Shown here in pieces: positions 50,731-59,388 of a DNA stretch of 64,000 bases. The DNA is from VBDM01 sp964430565. Its GTDB lineage: Bacteria; Pseudomonadota; Gammaproteobacteria; Burkholderiales; SG8-39. The translations under genes and the position numbers were made by a program. Below the pieces are notes generated by a model. The model was not told the DNA's origin and made no database searches. It saw only the letters and a program-made list of their open reading frames with translations. The first letter of the stretch is position 1. Every line of letters starts with the position of its first letter. The stretch is from contig CAYSFD010000051.1 of the NCBI GenBank assembly GCA_964430565.1, forward strand, positions 62,001 through 126,000. The letters are read 5' to 3'.

Positions 50731-51366
50731 TTGTTTGCCATCATCCAGGCTGCAGGCTGGCCGATCTATTTTCTTCTTGTTGCCTCCGTTATCGCTGTAG
50801 CGCTCATCATCGAAAGGTTCATCATCCTGCGCAGGGAGAAGATTGTACCTAGCGACCTGCTTGAAAAGGTCATCAAGGCGTACCAGCGCCAGGGTGTGAG
50901 CGAGGACATGCTGGAGAGGCTCTCCCAAGATTCCCCGCTCGGCCAGATATTCGCCTCGGGCTTGCGTAACCACAAGAGTCCGCGCTACGTCATGAAGGAC
51001 GCAATCGAGGAAGCGGGCCGCGCCGTGACGCACGAGCTGGAACGCTTCTTGACGACGATCGGGACGATCGCCACGGTTAGCCCGCTCTGGGGACTTTTCG
51101 GTACCGTGGTTGGCATGATCGAGATCTTCGGCTCGCAGTCACCCACGGGATCCAATCCCCACGAACTTGCGCACGGCATCTCCGTGGCGTTGTACAACAC
51201 GGGGTTCGGCCTGGTGATCGCCATCCCCGCGATGATCTTTTTCCGCCACTTCCGCGGCCGAGTCGAGAGCTTCGTTGCCGATATGGAGCAGCAGGCGGCG
51301 AAGCTGGTCGACGTGGTCCACGGCGAGCGCTTTGACTTCCAGCCGCCGCCGCGCGTCCAAGTATGA
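50731..51366 (+). CDS. exbB: ExbB/TolQ-family proton-channel subunit
   Basis: 211 aa, TTG start after GGAG (MFAIIQAAGWPIYFLLVA). Three TM segments; the signature GTIATVSPLWGLFGTVVGMI and GISVALYNTGFGLVIAIPAM are those of MotA/TolQ/ExbB proteins. Forms the energising complex with ExbD, which overlaps by 4 bp. In betaproteobacteria this exbB-exbD heads an envelope-synthesis operon, so it may energise something other than TonB. Confidence 0.9.
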   Translation: MFAIIQAAGWPIYFLLVASVIAVALIIERFIILRREKIVPSDLLEKVIKAYQRQGVSEDMLERLSQDSPLGQIFASGLRNHKSPRYVMKDAIEEAGRAVTHELERFLTTIGTIATVSPLWGLFGTVVGMIEIFGSQSPTGSNPHELAHGISVALYNTGFGLVIAIPAMIFFRHFRGRVESFVADMEQQAAKLVDVVHGERFDFQPPPRVQV

Positions 51367-51779
51367 AATTCACCCGCAATCGCAAGGAAGATCCGGAAAT
51401 CAACCTCATTCCAATGATCGACGTGTTGTTGGTGATCATCATTTTCCTGATGCTCACCACGACCTACTCCAAGTTCTCGGAGCTTCAGATCAATATGCCG
51501 AGGGCCGATGCGCAAAAGAAATTGGAGCGATCCAGCGAGATCAACGTAGTAATCAGCGCCAGCGGACAATACCTGCTGCAGCGCAGACCGATCCAGTTCG
51601 GGAATGTGGCGAGCCTCGCCGAAGAACTGCGTCTCGCAGGCACCGGCATGAAAGACCCGGTCGTTGTCATCAATGCCGATAACAATGCCACCCATCAGTC
51701 GGTGATCCGCGTCATGGACGCGGCGCGCCAAGCGGGGTTTAGCCAGGTCGTGTTCGCGGTGGAGCAGGTCACGAAGTAG
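51363..51779 (+). CDS. exbD: ExbD/TolR-family protein
   Basis: 138 aa: cytoplasmic KFTRNRKEDPEINLIPMIDVLL, one TM that carries the conserved proton-pathway Asp (IDVLLVIIIFLM), then a periplasmic domain ending VIRVMDAARQAGFSQVVFAVEQ. ATG overlaps exbB stop (ATGA). Partner of exbB. Confidence 0.92.
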   Translation: MKFTRNRKEDPEINLIPMIDVLLVIIIFLMLTTTYSKFSELQINMPRADAQKKLERSSEINVVISASGQYLLQRRPIQFGNVASLAEELRLAGTGMKDPVVVINADNNATHQSVIRVMDAARQAGFSQVVFAVEQVTK

Positions 51780-51821
51780 CGCAGCGGCCCCGTATCGAGA
51801 CAACCTGCCTCCGTTCCTCCA

Positions 51822-52799
51822 ATGAGCTTTGCCGCGCGCCATTGGTACCGGCTGAGTCCGGTTTCAGTCCTGCTGTTCCCGGCGTGCCTTGCCTTTCGTT
51901 TTCTGGTCGCTCTTCGGCGGCTGCTCTACAGCCTCGGTGTGCTACGTTCGGTGCGCCTTCATGTCCCCGTGATCGTTGTCGGGAACCTCACCGTGGGCGG
52001 CACGGGAAAAACGCCCCTCATGCTCGCGCTAGCCCAAGTCCTGCGCGCTAGGGGAAAACGTCCCGGCCTTCTCAGCCGAGGATACGGGGGGGCTCATGTC
52101 GGGTCTCATCGCGTGAGTGTGGGAGACGATGCCGCGCGGGTTGGCGACGAGCCGCTGCTGCTTGCCGAGCGCTCGGGCTGCCCGGTGTGGATCGGCGCCG
52201 ACCGCGTCGCGGCCGCTCGCGCTTTGCTCGCGGCCAATGCGCAGTGCGATGTGATTCTGTGCGACGACGGGCTGCAGCACTATCGTCTGCATCGCGATTT
52301 CGAGATAGCAGTCGAAGATGAGCGCGGGTTCGGCAACGGATTGATGCTCCCGGCGGGACCTTTGCGCGAGCCTGCGAATCGCCGGGTGGACGCGACGGTC
52401 GTGAACGGCCCTGAATCGAGGTCGGGCGCCTTTCGAATGCGCCTCACGCCGGCGGGCTTCTACCGGGTCGGCGAGCCGCCTGCACCTGTTACGGGCTCCG
52501 AGCTGTCGGGAAAGAGGTTGCACGCGGTGGCCGGAATAGGAAATCCCGGGCGGTTTTTCGCGGAGCTGGCGCGCCTGGGACTGAACTTCACGGCGCATCC
52601 GTTTCCCGACCATCACCCGTTCCGGCCCTCGGACCTCGAGTTCATCGATTGCGATCTCGTGCTGATGACCGAAAAGGATGCGGTAAAATGTCGTCGCTTC
52701 GGCCGGCGCGACCTGATCGCCGCGCGCGTCGATGCCGAAACCGATCCCGCTCTCACAGACCTCATTCTGCAACGTATCCATGGACGCACGCCTGCTTGA
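51822..52799 (+). CDS. lpxK: Tetraacyldisaccharide 4'-kinase
   Basis: 325-aa lipid A kinase, inner membrane. N-terminal membrane-associated helix (PVSVLLFPACLAFRFLVALR), Walker A VVGNLTVGGTGKTPL, GLLSRGYGG, and DDGLQHYRLHRD are diagnostic. Operon with exbB-exbD upstream; the Trm112-like gene overlaps its end by 20 bp. Confidence 0.94.
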   Translation: MSFAARHWYRLSPVSVLLFPACLAFRFLVALRRLLYSLGVLRSVRLHVPVIVVGNLTVGGTGKTPLMLALAQVLRARGKRPGLLSRGYGGAHVGSHRVSVGDDAARVGDEPLLLAERSGCPVWIGADRVAAARALLAANAQCDVILCDDGLQHYRLHRDFEIAVEDERGFGNGLMLPAGPLREPANRRVDATVVNGPESRSGAFRMRLTPAGFYRVGEPPAPVTGSELSGKRLHAVAGIGNPGRFFAELARLGLNFTAHPFPDHHPFRPSDLEFIDCDLVLMTEKDAVKCRRFGRRDLIAARVDAETDPALTDLILQRIHGRTPA

Positions 52800-52965
52800 T
52801 ATTTTGGTCTGCCCGACGTGCAAAGGGCCGCTTGTGTACCGCAAGGCGCACGCCGAGCTTGTCTGCAAGCCCGATCGCCTCGCATTCCCGATTCGGGACG
52901 ATATTCCGGTCATGCTCGAGGAAGAGGCGAGAAAACTCCCGCCGGACGAGGAAGTGAACGACTGA
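52780..52965 (+). CDS. Trm112-family small protein (YcaR-like)
   Basis: 61 aa: MDARLLDILVCPTCKGPLVY, then LVCKPDRLAFPIRDDIPVMLEEEA. CPTCKG and the later C form the partial zinc-ribbon seen in YcaR/Trm112 homologues. Start overlaps the lpxK end by 20 bp. Conserved between lpxK and kdsB in betaproteobacteria; in bacteria its role is uncertain. Confidence 0.87.
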   Translation: MDARLLDILVCPTCKGPLVYRKAHAELVCKPDRLAFPIRDDIPVMLEEEARKLPPDEEVND

Positions 52966-53005
52966 ATGAAGGGCGTGCGCCTCTCAACCTGTTTCACGCA
53001 TTGAA

Positions 53006-53773
53006 GTGTCTTTCGTCGCCATCATTCCGGCGCGGTTTGCCTCCAGCCGTCTTCCTGGAAAGGCGCTTGCCGACCTGGGGGGAAAGCCCATGGTCGTGCG
53101 TGTCGCCGAGCGTGCGCGCGAAAGCGGCGCTCGCCAAGTCTACGTCGCCACCGACCATAGCGATATCGCGCGGGCGGTGGAACAGTCCGGATTCCAGGCC
53201 GTGATGACGCGCGCCGATCATTCCACGGGCACCGATCGGATCGCCGAGGTCGTGGAGCGTCTCGCGCTCGCAGCGGAAAGTCTGGTTGTAAACGTCCAAG
53301 GCGATGAACCGCTCATCGAGCCGGGTCTGATCCGCGCCGTCGCGACGATGCTTGCGAATACGCCGGAGGCGGCGATAGCCACCGCGTGTCACCCCATCCG
53401 GGACGCGGCCGAGCTCTTCAACCCCAACGTCGTCAAGGTCGTTCTCGATCGTGCCGGGCTGGCACGTTACTTCAGCCGGGCGGCGGTACCCTGGGCGCGG
53501 GATGCTTTTGCGGCATCCACGCGAGCGCTGCCGCAGGGACTTCCTTGTTACCGGCACATCGGCATCTATGCTTATCGTGCCGAGTTCCTCCTCACCTATC
53601 CTCGACTCGAGCGTTCGCCGCTTGAGGAATTCGAGGCGCTCGAGCAACTGCGCGCGCTCTGGCACGGTTACGCCATTGCAGTCGCTGTGCGACACGATGC
53701 CCCGCTGCCGGGTGTTGACACCCCCGAAGACCTGAGACGCGTGCGGGCGGCGTTTGACCGCATGCACCATTAA
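53006..53773 (+). CDS. kdsB: 3-deoxy-manno-octulosonate cytidylyltransferase
   Basis: 255-aa CMP-Kdo synthetase. GTG start (MSFVAIIPARFASSRLPGKAL), nucleotide-binding IPARFASSRLPGK, DHSTGTDRIAEV, VNVQGDEPLIEP, and YRHIGIYAYR complete. Provides CMP-Kdo for lipopolysaccharide. In the lpxK operon; adk follows after 62 bp. Confidence 0.95.
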   Translation: MSFVAIIPARFASSRLPGKALADLGGKPMVVRVAERARESGARQVYVATDHSDIARAVEQSGFQAVMTRADHSTGTDRIAEVVERLALAAESLVVNVQGDEPLIEPGLIRAVATMLANTPEAAIATACHPIRDAAELFNPNVVKVVLDRAGLARYFSRAAVPWARDAFAASTRALPQGLPCYRHIGIYAYRAEFLLTYPRLERSPLEEFEALEQLRALWHGYAIAVAVRHDAPLPGVDTPEDLRRVRAAFDRMHH

Positions 53774-53835
53774 AGGTAAGTTCGCTCCAGGGGCGTCGGG
53801 AGGACGCTCCGCCGATAAAAACATCAGGGAGTACC

Positions 53836-54489
53836 GTGAGGCTTGTCCTCTTGGGGCCGCCGGGCGCCGGTAAGGGCACCCAGGCGAATTTCATCAGGGA
53901 ACATTTCCGTATCCCACAGGTATCAACGGGGGACATGCTGCGCGCTTCGATCAAGGCGGACACGCCACTCGGCATCGCTGCAAGAGAAGTCATGGACGCC
54001 GGCCAGCTCGTCTCTGACGACATCATCATTCGGCTGGTCAAGGAACGCCTGACGCAGCCGGATTGCAGGAACGGTTACCTCTTTGACGGCTTTCCGCGCA
54101 CCATCCCCCAAGCAGAAGCGATGCGCGATTCCGGAGTCGATCTGGATTTCGTTATCGAGATCGAAGTCGACAAGAACGAGATCATTCAAAGGCTGAGCGG
54201 GCGGCGGGCGCATCCGGCCTCGGGGCGCAATTATCATCTCAAGTTCAACCCGCCCAGGATCGCAGGCAAGGACGACCTGACGGGCGAGCCCTTAGTACAG
54301 CGCGACGACGACAGGGAAGAAACGGTCAGGAAGCGTCTCGAAGTCTACCAGCAGCAAACCCGGCCCTTGGTCGACTATTATTCAAAGTGGGCCGCACAGG
54401 GCGATGCGCGCGCGCCGAAGTACCGGAAGATCTCCGGTGTGGGGTCGCTCGCGGAAATCCGCGAGCGGGTCTTCGCAGCACTTAGGTAG
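53836..54489 (+). CDS. adk: Adenylate kinase
   Basis: 217 aa. GTG start; P-loop GPPGAGKGTQ at residues 7-16, GFPRT, and the long LID (RRAHPASGRNYHLKFNPPR through GEPLVQRDDD). Gram-negative type without the Cys4 zinc site. End of the exbB-to-adk series. Confidence 0.96.
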   Translation: MRLVLLGPPGAGKGTQANFIREHFRIPQVSTGDMLRASIKADTPLGIAAREVMDAGQLVSDDIIIRLVKERLTQPDCRNGYLFDGFPRTIPQAEAMRDSGVDLDFVIEIEVDKNEIIQRLSGRRAHPASGRNYHLKFNPPRIAGKDDLTGEPLVQRDDDREETVRKRLEVYQQQTRPLVDYYSKWAAQGDARAPKYRKISGVGSLAEIRERVFAALR

Positions 54490-54496
54490 GTTTCGC

Positions 54497-55762
54497 ATGG
54501 CAACAAAACCAAGGAATGCCTTTTATGCACAATCGGGTGGGGTGACCGCCGTTATCAACGCGAGCGCTGCTGGCGTGATCGAGACCGCGCGCAAGTACAG
54601 GAACCGCATCGGCAGGGTCTATGCGGGCCGAGACGGAATCCTCGGCGCGCTCACCGAAGACCTGATCGACACGAGCCGGGAGCCCGCATCAGCCATCGCC
54701 AGGCTCAAGACTACGCCGGGCGGCGCGTTCGGCTCGTGCCGCTACAAGCTGAAAGGCATCGAGGAGAACCGCGCGCATTACGAACGCCTGATCGAGGTGT
54801 TCCGCGCTCACGACATCGGCTATTTCTTCTACAACGGCGGCAACGATTCCGCGGACACCGCCTGGAAGATCTCGCAGGTCGGCGAAAAGCTCGGCTACCC
54901 GCTGGTTTGCGTCGGCATCCCCAAGACGGTCGACAACGATCTCGCGATAACCGACAACTGCCCGGGTTTCGGGTCGGTCGCAAAATACGTTGCGACCTCG
55001 ATTCGCGAGGCGGGTTTCGACGTCGCCTCGATGGCGAAGACCTCGACCCGGGTCTTCGTCATGGAAGTCATGGGCAGGCATGCCGGATGGATTACTGCGG
55101 CCTGCGGGCTCGCCGCCGACAAGGAGGGCGACGCTCCGCAGATTCTTCTTTTCCCGGAGATCCAGTTCGATGAAGAGAGGTTTCTCGCGCGGGTGAGGGA
55201 GGTCGTCGAGCGCGAAGGTTACTGCGCGATCGCCGTGTCGGAGGGGCTGCGCAACAAGGAGGGGAAGTTTCTGTCGGAAACCGGTCTGAAGGACGCCTTC
55301 GGGCATTCGCAACTGGGCGGCGCGGGCGAAATCATCGCCAAGCTAGTCAAGGATCGCCTGGGCTACAAGTACCACTGGGCGCTCGCCGATTACTTGCAGC
55401 GCTCGGCGCGTCATATCGCCTCGAAAGTGGACGTGGAACAGTCCTATAAGCTCGGCGTTGCCGCGGTGAAACTTGCGATCGCGGGCAGGAACGCCGTGAT
55501 GCCGATCATCGAGCGGATATCGAACAAGCCCTATCGCTGGCGCATCGGAGTCGCGAATCTGGCGGACGTGGCAAACAAGGAAAAGATGATGCCGCGCGAC
55601 TTCATTTCCGAAGACGGACTCCACATCACGCAGAAATGTCGGGTTTACCTTTCGCCGCTGATTCAGGGCGAGGCGCCGCCGCCTTTCAAGAACGGGCTGC
55701 CGGATTACGTGAAGCTGAAAAACACGCCGGTCCCCAAGAAACTCCCCGCTTTCAAGGTTTAG
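54497..55762 (+). CDS. pfp: PPi-dependent 6-phosphofructokinase
   Basis: 421 aa. ATG 54497, 7 bp after adk; the extended frame upstream lies inside adk. GGND (114-117): the Asp117 in place of the Gly of ATP-PFKs marks PPi use, and PKTVDNDL (142-149) with its Lys is the second PPi signature. MGRHAGW (192-198) is intact. Uses or makes pyrophosphate in a reversible glycolytic step. Next gene is a PPi-hydrolysing proton pump, forming a PPi-linked pair. Confidence 0.93.
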   Translation: MATKPRNAFYAQSGGVTAVINASAAGVIETARKYRNRIGRVYAGRDGILGALTEDLIDTSREPASAIARLKTTPGGAFGSCRYKLKGIEENRAHYERLIEVFRAHDIGYFFYNGGNDSADTAWKISQVGEKLGYPLVCVGIPKTVDNDLAITDNCPGFGSVAKYVATSIREAGFDVASMAKTSTRVFVMEVMGRHAGWITAACGLAADKEGDAPQILLFPEIQFDEERFLARVREVVEREGYCAIAVSEGLRNKEGKFLSETGLKDAFGHSQLGGAGEIIAKLVKDRLGYKYHWALADYLQRSARHIASKVDVEQSYKLGVAAVKLAIAGRNAVMPIIERISNKPYRWRIGVANLADVANKEKMMPRDFISEDGLHITQKCRVYLSPLIQGEAPPPFKNGLPDYVKLKNTPVPKKLPAFKV

Positions 55763-55777
55763 CGCTGGGCTTCATGC

Positions 55778-55786
55778 TGCTATAAT
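55778..55786 (+). promoter_or_regulatory. Extended -10 promoter of hppA
   Basis: TGCTATAAT: perfect TATAAT (55781-55786) with TG one base upstream. The -35 region (TTTAGC, 55758-55763) is weak, as usual for extended -10 promoters. Leader of about 50 nt includes GGGGGGAAA before the ATG. Confidence 0.6.
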
Positions 55787-55843
55787 TTCGCGCTTTTCAT
55801 CCACTCGGGCCCGGGACAAGGGTCGACATCAGGGGGGAAATCT

Positions 55844-57919
55844 ATGCTCGGAGGTCTCTGGTTCGCCATCGCCTGCGCGATCATCGCGATCGTCTACGGC
55901 GTGCTGCAATCGAAGTGGATCGTTGCGTTGCCCGCGGGCAACGCGCGAATGCAGGAAATCGCCGCGGCGATACGCGAAGGCGCCAGCGCCTATCTCAAGC
56001 GCCAGTACACGACCATCGCGGTCGTCGGCGTGATCCTGTTCCTCGTCATCGGCTTCATACCGAAACTGGGCTGGGCCTCGGCCTGGGGCTTCGCCATAGG
56101 GGCTCTGCTCTCCGGCCTGTCGGGAATCATCGGCATGAACATCTCGGTGCGCGCCAACGTACGCACCGCGGAGGCCGCGCGCAGCGGCCTGCAGGAGGCG
56201 CTCAACGTCGCTTTCAAGGGCGGCGCGATCACCGGACTGCTGGTAGTCGGGCTGGGTTTGCTCGGTGTGGCTGGCTATTTCGCGTTGCTGTATCTAAATG
56301 CGCAGGACAGGAGCGCGCTCGATCACATCCTGCAGCCCCTGATCGGCCTGGGCTTTGGCGGCTCTCTGATCTCGATTTTCGCGCGGCTGGGCGGTGGCAT
56401 TTTCACCAAAGGCGCGGACGTGGGCGCCGATCTGGTGGGTAAGATCGAGGCGGGCATTCCCGAGGACGACCCGCGCAATCCCGCGGTGATCGCCGACAAC
56501 GTGGGTGACAACGTCGGCGACTGTGCCGGCATGGCCGCCGACCTGTTCGAGACCTACGCGGTGACCATCATCGCCACCATGATCCTGAGCGCGCTGGTCG
56601 TAAAGACGGCGAGCCCGGCGGCGGTGATCTATCCGCTCGTGATCGGCGGCTTTGCCATCATCGCCTCGATCATCGGCGTCTGGTTCGTCAAGACCAAGGC
56701 GGGTGACAAGAACGTCATGGCAGCGCTCTACCGGGGGCTCATCTGGGCCGGGGGCCTGGCATTGATCGCTTTCTATCCGATCACCCAGATCATGATGGGG
56801 GACATACTCAAAGTCGTCCCCTTCGACGTAGCCGGCGGCAGCAAGCTGATCACCGTCTGGCACCTGTACGGCGCCGCGGTGGTCGGCCTCGCGCTCACCG
56901 GTTTCCTGGTGTGGATCACCGAGTACTACACGAGCACGGAGTACAAGCCGGTGCGGCATATCGCTGAAGCCTCGACCACCGGGCACGGCACCAACATCAT
57001 CGCCGGCCTGGGCATGTCGATGCGCGCCACCGCCTGGCCGGTGTTCGCGGTGTGCGTCGCCATTTTCGTTTCCTACGCGTTGGCGGGCCTGTACGGCATC
57101 GCCATCGCCGCGACCTCGATGCTTTCCATGGCCGGCATCATCGTCGCGCTCGATGCCTACGGGCCGATCACCGACAACGCCGGCGGCATCGCCGAGATGG
57201 CCGATCTGCCCGACTCGGTGCGCGCCATCACCGATCCGCTCGACGCGGTGGGCAATACCACCAAGGCGGTGACGAAGGGTTATGCCATCGGCTCGGCGGG
57301 ACTTGCCGCGCTGGTGCTCTTCGCCGACTATACCCACGCGCTCGAAGGCGCGGGCAAGGTCGTGTCCTTCGACCTGTCCAACCACATGGTGATCATCGGC
57401 CTGTTTATCGGCGGTATGGTGCCCTACCTGTTCGGTGCGATGGCGATGGAGGCGGTCGGCCGCGCCGCGGGCGCGGTGGTGGTGGAAGTGCGCCGCCAGT
57501 TCAAGGAAATCCCCGGCATCATGGAAGGCAAAGCGAAGCCAGAGTATGGCGTCGCGGTGGACATGCTCACGCGCGCCGCGATCAAGGAGATGATGATCCC
57601 GTCGTTGCTGCCGGTGCTGGTGCCGATCGTGGTCGGCCTCGTGCTCGGGCCGCAGGCGCTGGGCGGCGTGCTGATGGGCACCATCATCACCGGCCTCTTC
57701 GTCGCCATCTCCATGACCACCGGCGGCGGCGCCTGGGACAACGCGAAGAAATACATCGAAGACGGCCATCATGGCGGCAAGGGTTCGGAGGCGCACAAGG
57801 CCGCTGTCACCGGCGACACCGTGGGGGATCCTTACAAGGATACCGCGGGCCCGGCGGTCAATCCGCTCATCAAGATCATCAACATCGTTGCGCTCTTGAT
57901 CGTGCCGTTGATGGTTTGA
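55844..57919 (+). CDS. hppA: Membrane-bound H+-translocating pyrophosphatase (K+-independent type)
   Basis: 691 aa, about 16 TM segments. Active-site patterns DNVGDNVGDCAGMAADLFETYA region (about 217-240) and TDNAGGIAEMA are intact. The subclass signature reads GNTTKAVTKG, with Lys474 replacing the Ala of K+-dependent enzymes, so it should not need K+. Pumps protons from PPi hydrolysis. Has its own promoter, downstream of pfp. Confidence 0.95.
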   Translation: MLGGLWFAIACAIIAIVYGVLQSKWIVALPAGNARMQEIAAAIREGASAYLKRQYTTIAVVGVILFLVIGFIPKLGWASAWGFAIGALLSGLSGIIGMNISVRANVRTAEAARSGLQEALNVAFKGGAITGLLVVGLGLLGVAGYFALLYLNAQDRSALDHILQPLIGLGFGGSLISIFARLGGGIFTKGADVGADLVGKIEAGIPEDDPRNPAVIADNVGDNVGDCAGMAADLFETYAVTIIATMILSALVVKTASPAAVIYPLVIGGFAIIASIIGVWFVKTKAGDKNVMAALYRGLIWAGGLALIAFYPITQIMMGDILKVVPFDVAGGSKLITVWHLYGAAVVGLALTGFLVWITEYYTSTEYKPVRHIAEASTTGHGTNIIAGLGMSMRATAWPVFAVCVAIFVSYALAGLYGIAIAATSMLSMAGIIVALDAYGPITDNAGGIAEMADLPDSVRAITDPLDAVGNTTKAVTKGYAIGSAGLAALVLFADYTHALEGAGKVVSFDLSNHMVIIGLFIGGMVPYLFGAMAMEAVGRAAGAVVVEVRRQFKEIPGIMEGKAKPEYGVAVDMLTRAAIKEMMIPSLLPVLVPIVVGLVLGPQALGGVLMGTIITGLFVAISMTTGGGAWDNAKKYIEDGHHGGKGSEAHKAAVTGDTVGDPYKDTAGPAVNPLIKIINIVALLIVPLMV

Positions 57920-57971
57920 GTTGGAATTCTCCCTCCCGTCTGCGGGAGGCACCTACCGAGGTCTTACGTTC

Positions 57972-59345
57972 ATGGCACAACAACTCGACTTGTTGAAGAT
58001 CGCCCAGGAAGAGCAGAAAGGCGATCTCTTCAAGCTGCTCGACAGTATCTACAAGCGTTCGGCCGTCAAACCGACCGGCTACCCCGACGCGATCATTTGG
58101 GAAGGTGGCGACCCCGCGGGCGGCGTGAAGCCGGTCGCACATGCTTTCACCGACATGTTCGCCCTGAACGGCACGCTCATGGCGCTTGACGTGCTGGGGC
58201 TGCCGTTCCTCGGCGTGCCGATGATGGCCCAGTTTCGCCACGACTCGAAGCTTGTTTCCCTTGAGTGGTTCGGCAAGCTCGACTACACCGCGCTCAAGTG
58301 GTCCACCGCGGGCGACTTCATGGTGAACGAGGGTGGCAAGAAAGTCGTCGTCAACGGCAAATCGGCCAACGCGCCGCTACGCACCGCAGCCGGCGTCTAC
58401 TGCAACGTGCGCCCCTACGGCGGCATTACCAGCATCCGCTTCATGCCCGGCCTGCCGTACTCGCAGGACAAAAAGAAATTCGGCGTTGACCCGAAGACCG
58501 GCGTCATCCACTCCGAGATGAACACCCCGGGCATTCGCATGGCCTACGCCGCGCGGCTCTTTCTCAAGATGGTGCACGAGACCGGACAGATCGGCCGAGT
58601 GGCGACCAAGCCCACTCAGGCGCAGGAAGACGCGATCAACGCCGGCATCATGCGCTGGCTCCTGCAGGGCACGAAATTCAAGTTGAAGCGCCAGTACACG
58701 GTGAACGCCTACGAGGAGCACCGCGCGAACGTGGATGCAATCGTGGCGCTCCTGCCCAAGGACTTCAAGGCCGGCATGGAGAACTGGGGCGGCGACGTCT
58801 ACGAACACATCTCCGACACGAACTTCGGCCTGCTGCTGCATGACATGATCCGTCAGCGCCCCTGCATCGTGTATGCCACCGATCTGGACGGCGACCGGCT
58901 CACCGACCTGATGGCCGACGCGCCCGACGTGCTGCGCGACTGGGGCCAGATCGTGCTCGACAAGGCCGGCGCCAAGGTCGACATGAAGACGCTCTGGAAG
59001 GAGATGGGTTTCACCATGACCAACGGCAAGGACATGACCAGCGTCATGTACCGCGTCCACGGCGCGCCGATCTATGAACAGACGCTCGGCTCGGCCGATG
59101 CGATGCTGCTGCGCCTGCTCGACGGCGACGAGACCGTGGGCGGCGAGAAACAGCCCTACGATCCGCGCATCCACTTCGTGCTGATCAACGAAGCCTACAA
59201 GGCGGCCAACCCGGGCAACAAGCCGCTCGCCCAATGGCTCGACGCGCAGCTCGCCGCCTTCGACAAGATCTATGGAGCCAAGCGTCCGCGCTACATCGAT
59301 GGCTACAAGAAGCTCAAGGAAGCCATCCGTCCCTGGGGCGCCTGA
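57972..59345 (+). CDS. Conserved hypothetical protein, unrecognised family
   Basis: 457-aa soluble protein, no signal peptide or TM. ATG 57972 (MAQQLDLLKIAQEEQKGDLF); 52 bp after hppA. I recognise no domain. Visible possible functional segments: AIIWEGGDPAGGVKPVAHAF, YATDLDGDRLTDLM, FMVNEGGKKVVVNG, GDVYEHISDTNFGLLLHDMI. Asp/Gly-rich DLDGD may bind a metal or nucleotide. Base composition resembles its neighbours, and the intact 457-codon frame argues that it is expressed. Possible functional link with hppA or pfp is by position only. Confidence 0.65.
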   Translation: MAQQLDLLKIAQEEQKGDLFKLLDSIYKRSAVKPTGYPDAIIWEGGDPAGGVKPVAHAFTDMFALNGTLMALDVLGLPFLGVPMMAQFRHDSKLVSLEWFGKLDYTALKWSTAGDFMVNEGGKKVVVNGKSANAPLRTAAGVYCNVRPYGGITSIRFMPGLPYSQDKKKFGVDPKTGVIHSEMNTPGIRMAYAARLFLKMVHETGQIGRVATKPTQAQEDAINAGIMRWLLQGTKFKLKRQYTVNAYEEHRANVDAIVALLPKDFKAGMENWGGDVYEHISDTNFGLLLHDMIRQRPCIVYATDLDGDRLTDLMADAPDVLRDWGQIVLDKAGAKVDMKTLWKEMGFTMTNGKDMTSVMYRVHGAPIYEQTLGSADAMLLRLLDGDETVGGEKQPYDPRIHFVLINEAYKAANPGNKPLAQWLDAQLAAFDKIYGAKRPRYIDGYKKLKEAIRPWGA

Positions 59346-59388
59346 ACTCGCGACCGGGCACGCATCGGAGCACGAATCGACAAGTGGT

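Noticed and set aside
56294..57952. 552-codon minus-strand frame opposite hppA, very rich in His, Asp and Arg
   Set aside because: Composition is the reverse complement of codon bias in the membrane pyrophosphatase; no start site signal and no domain.
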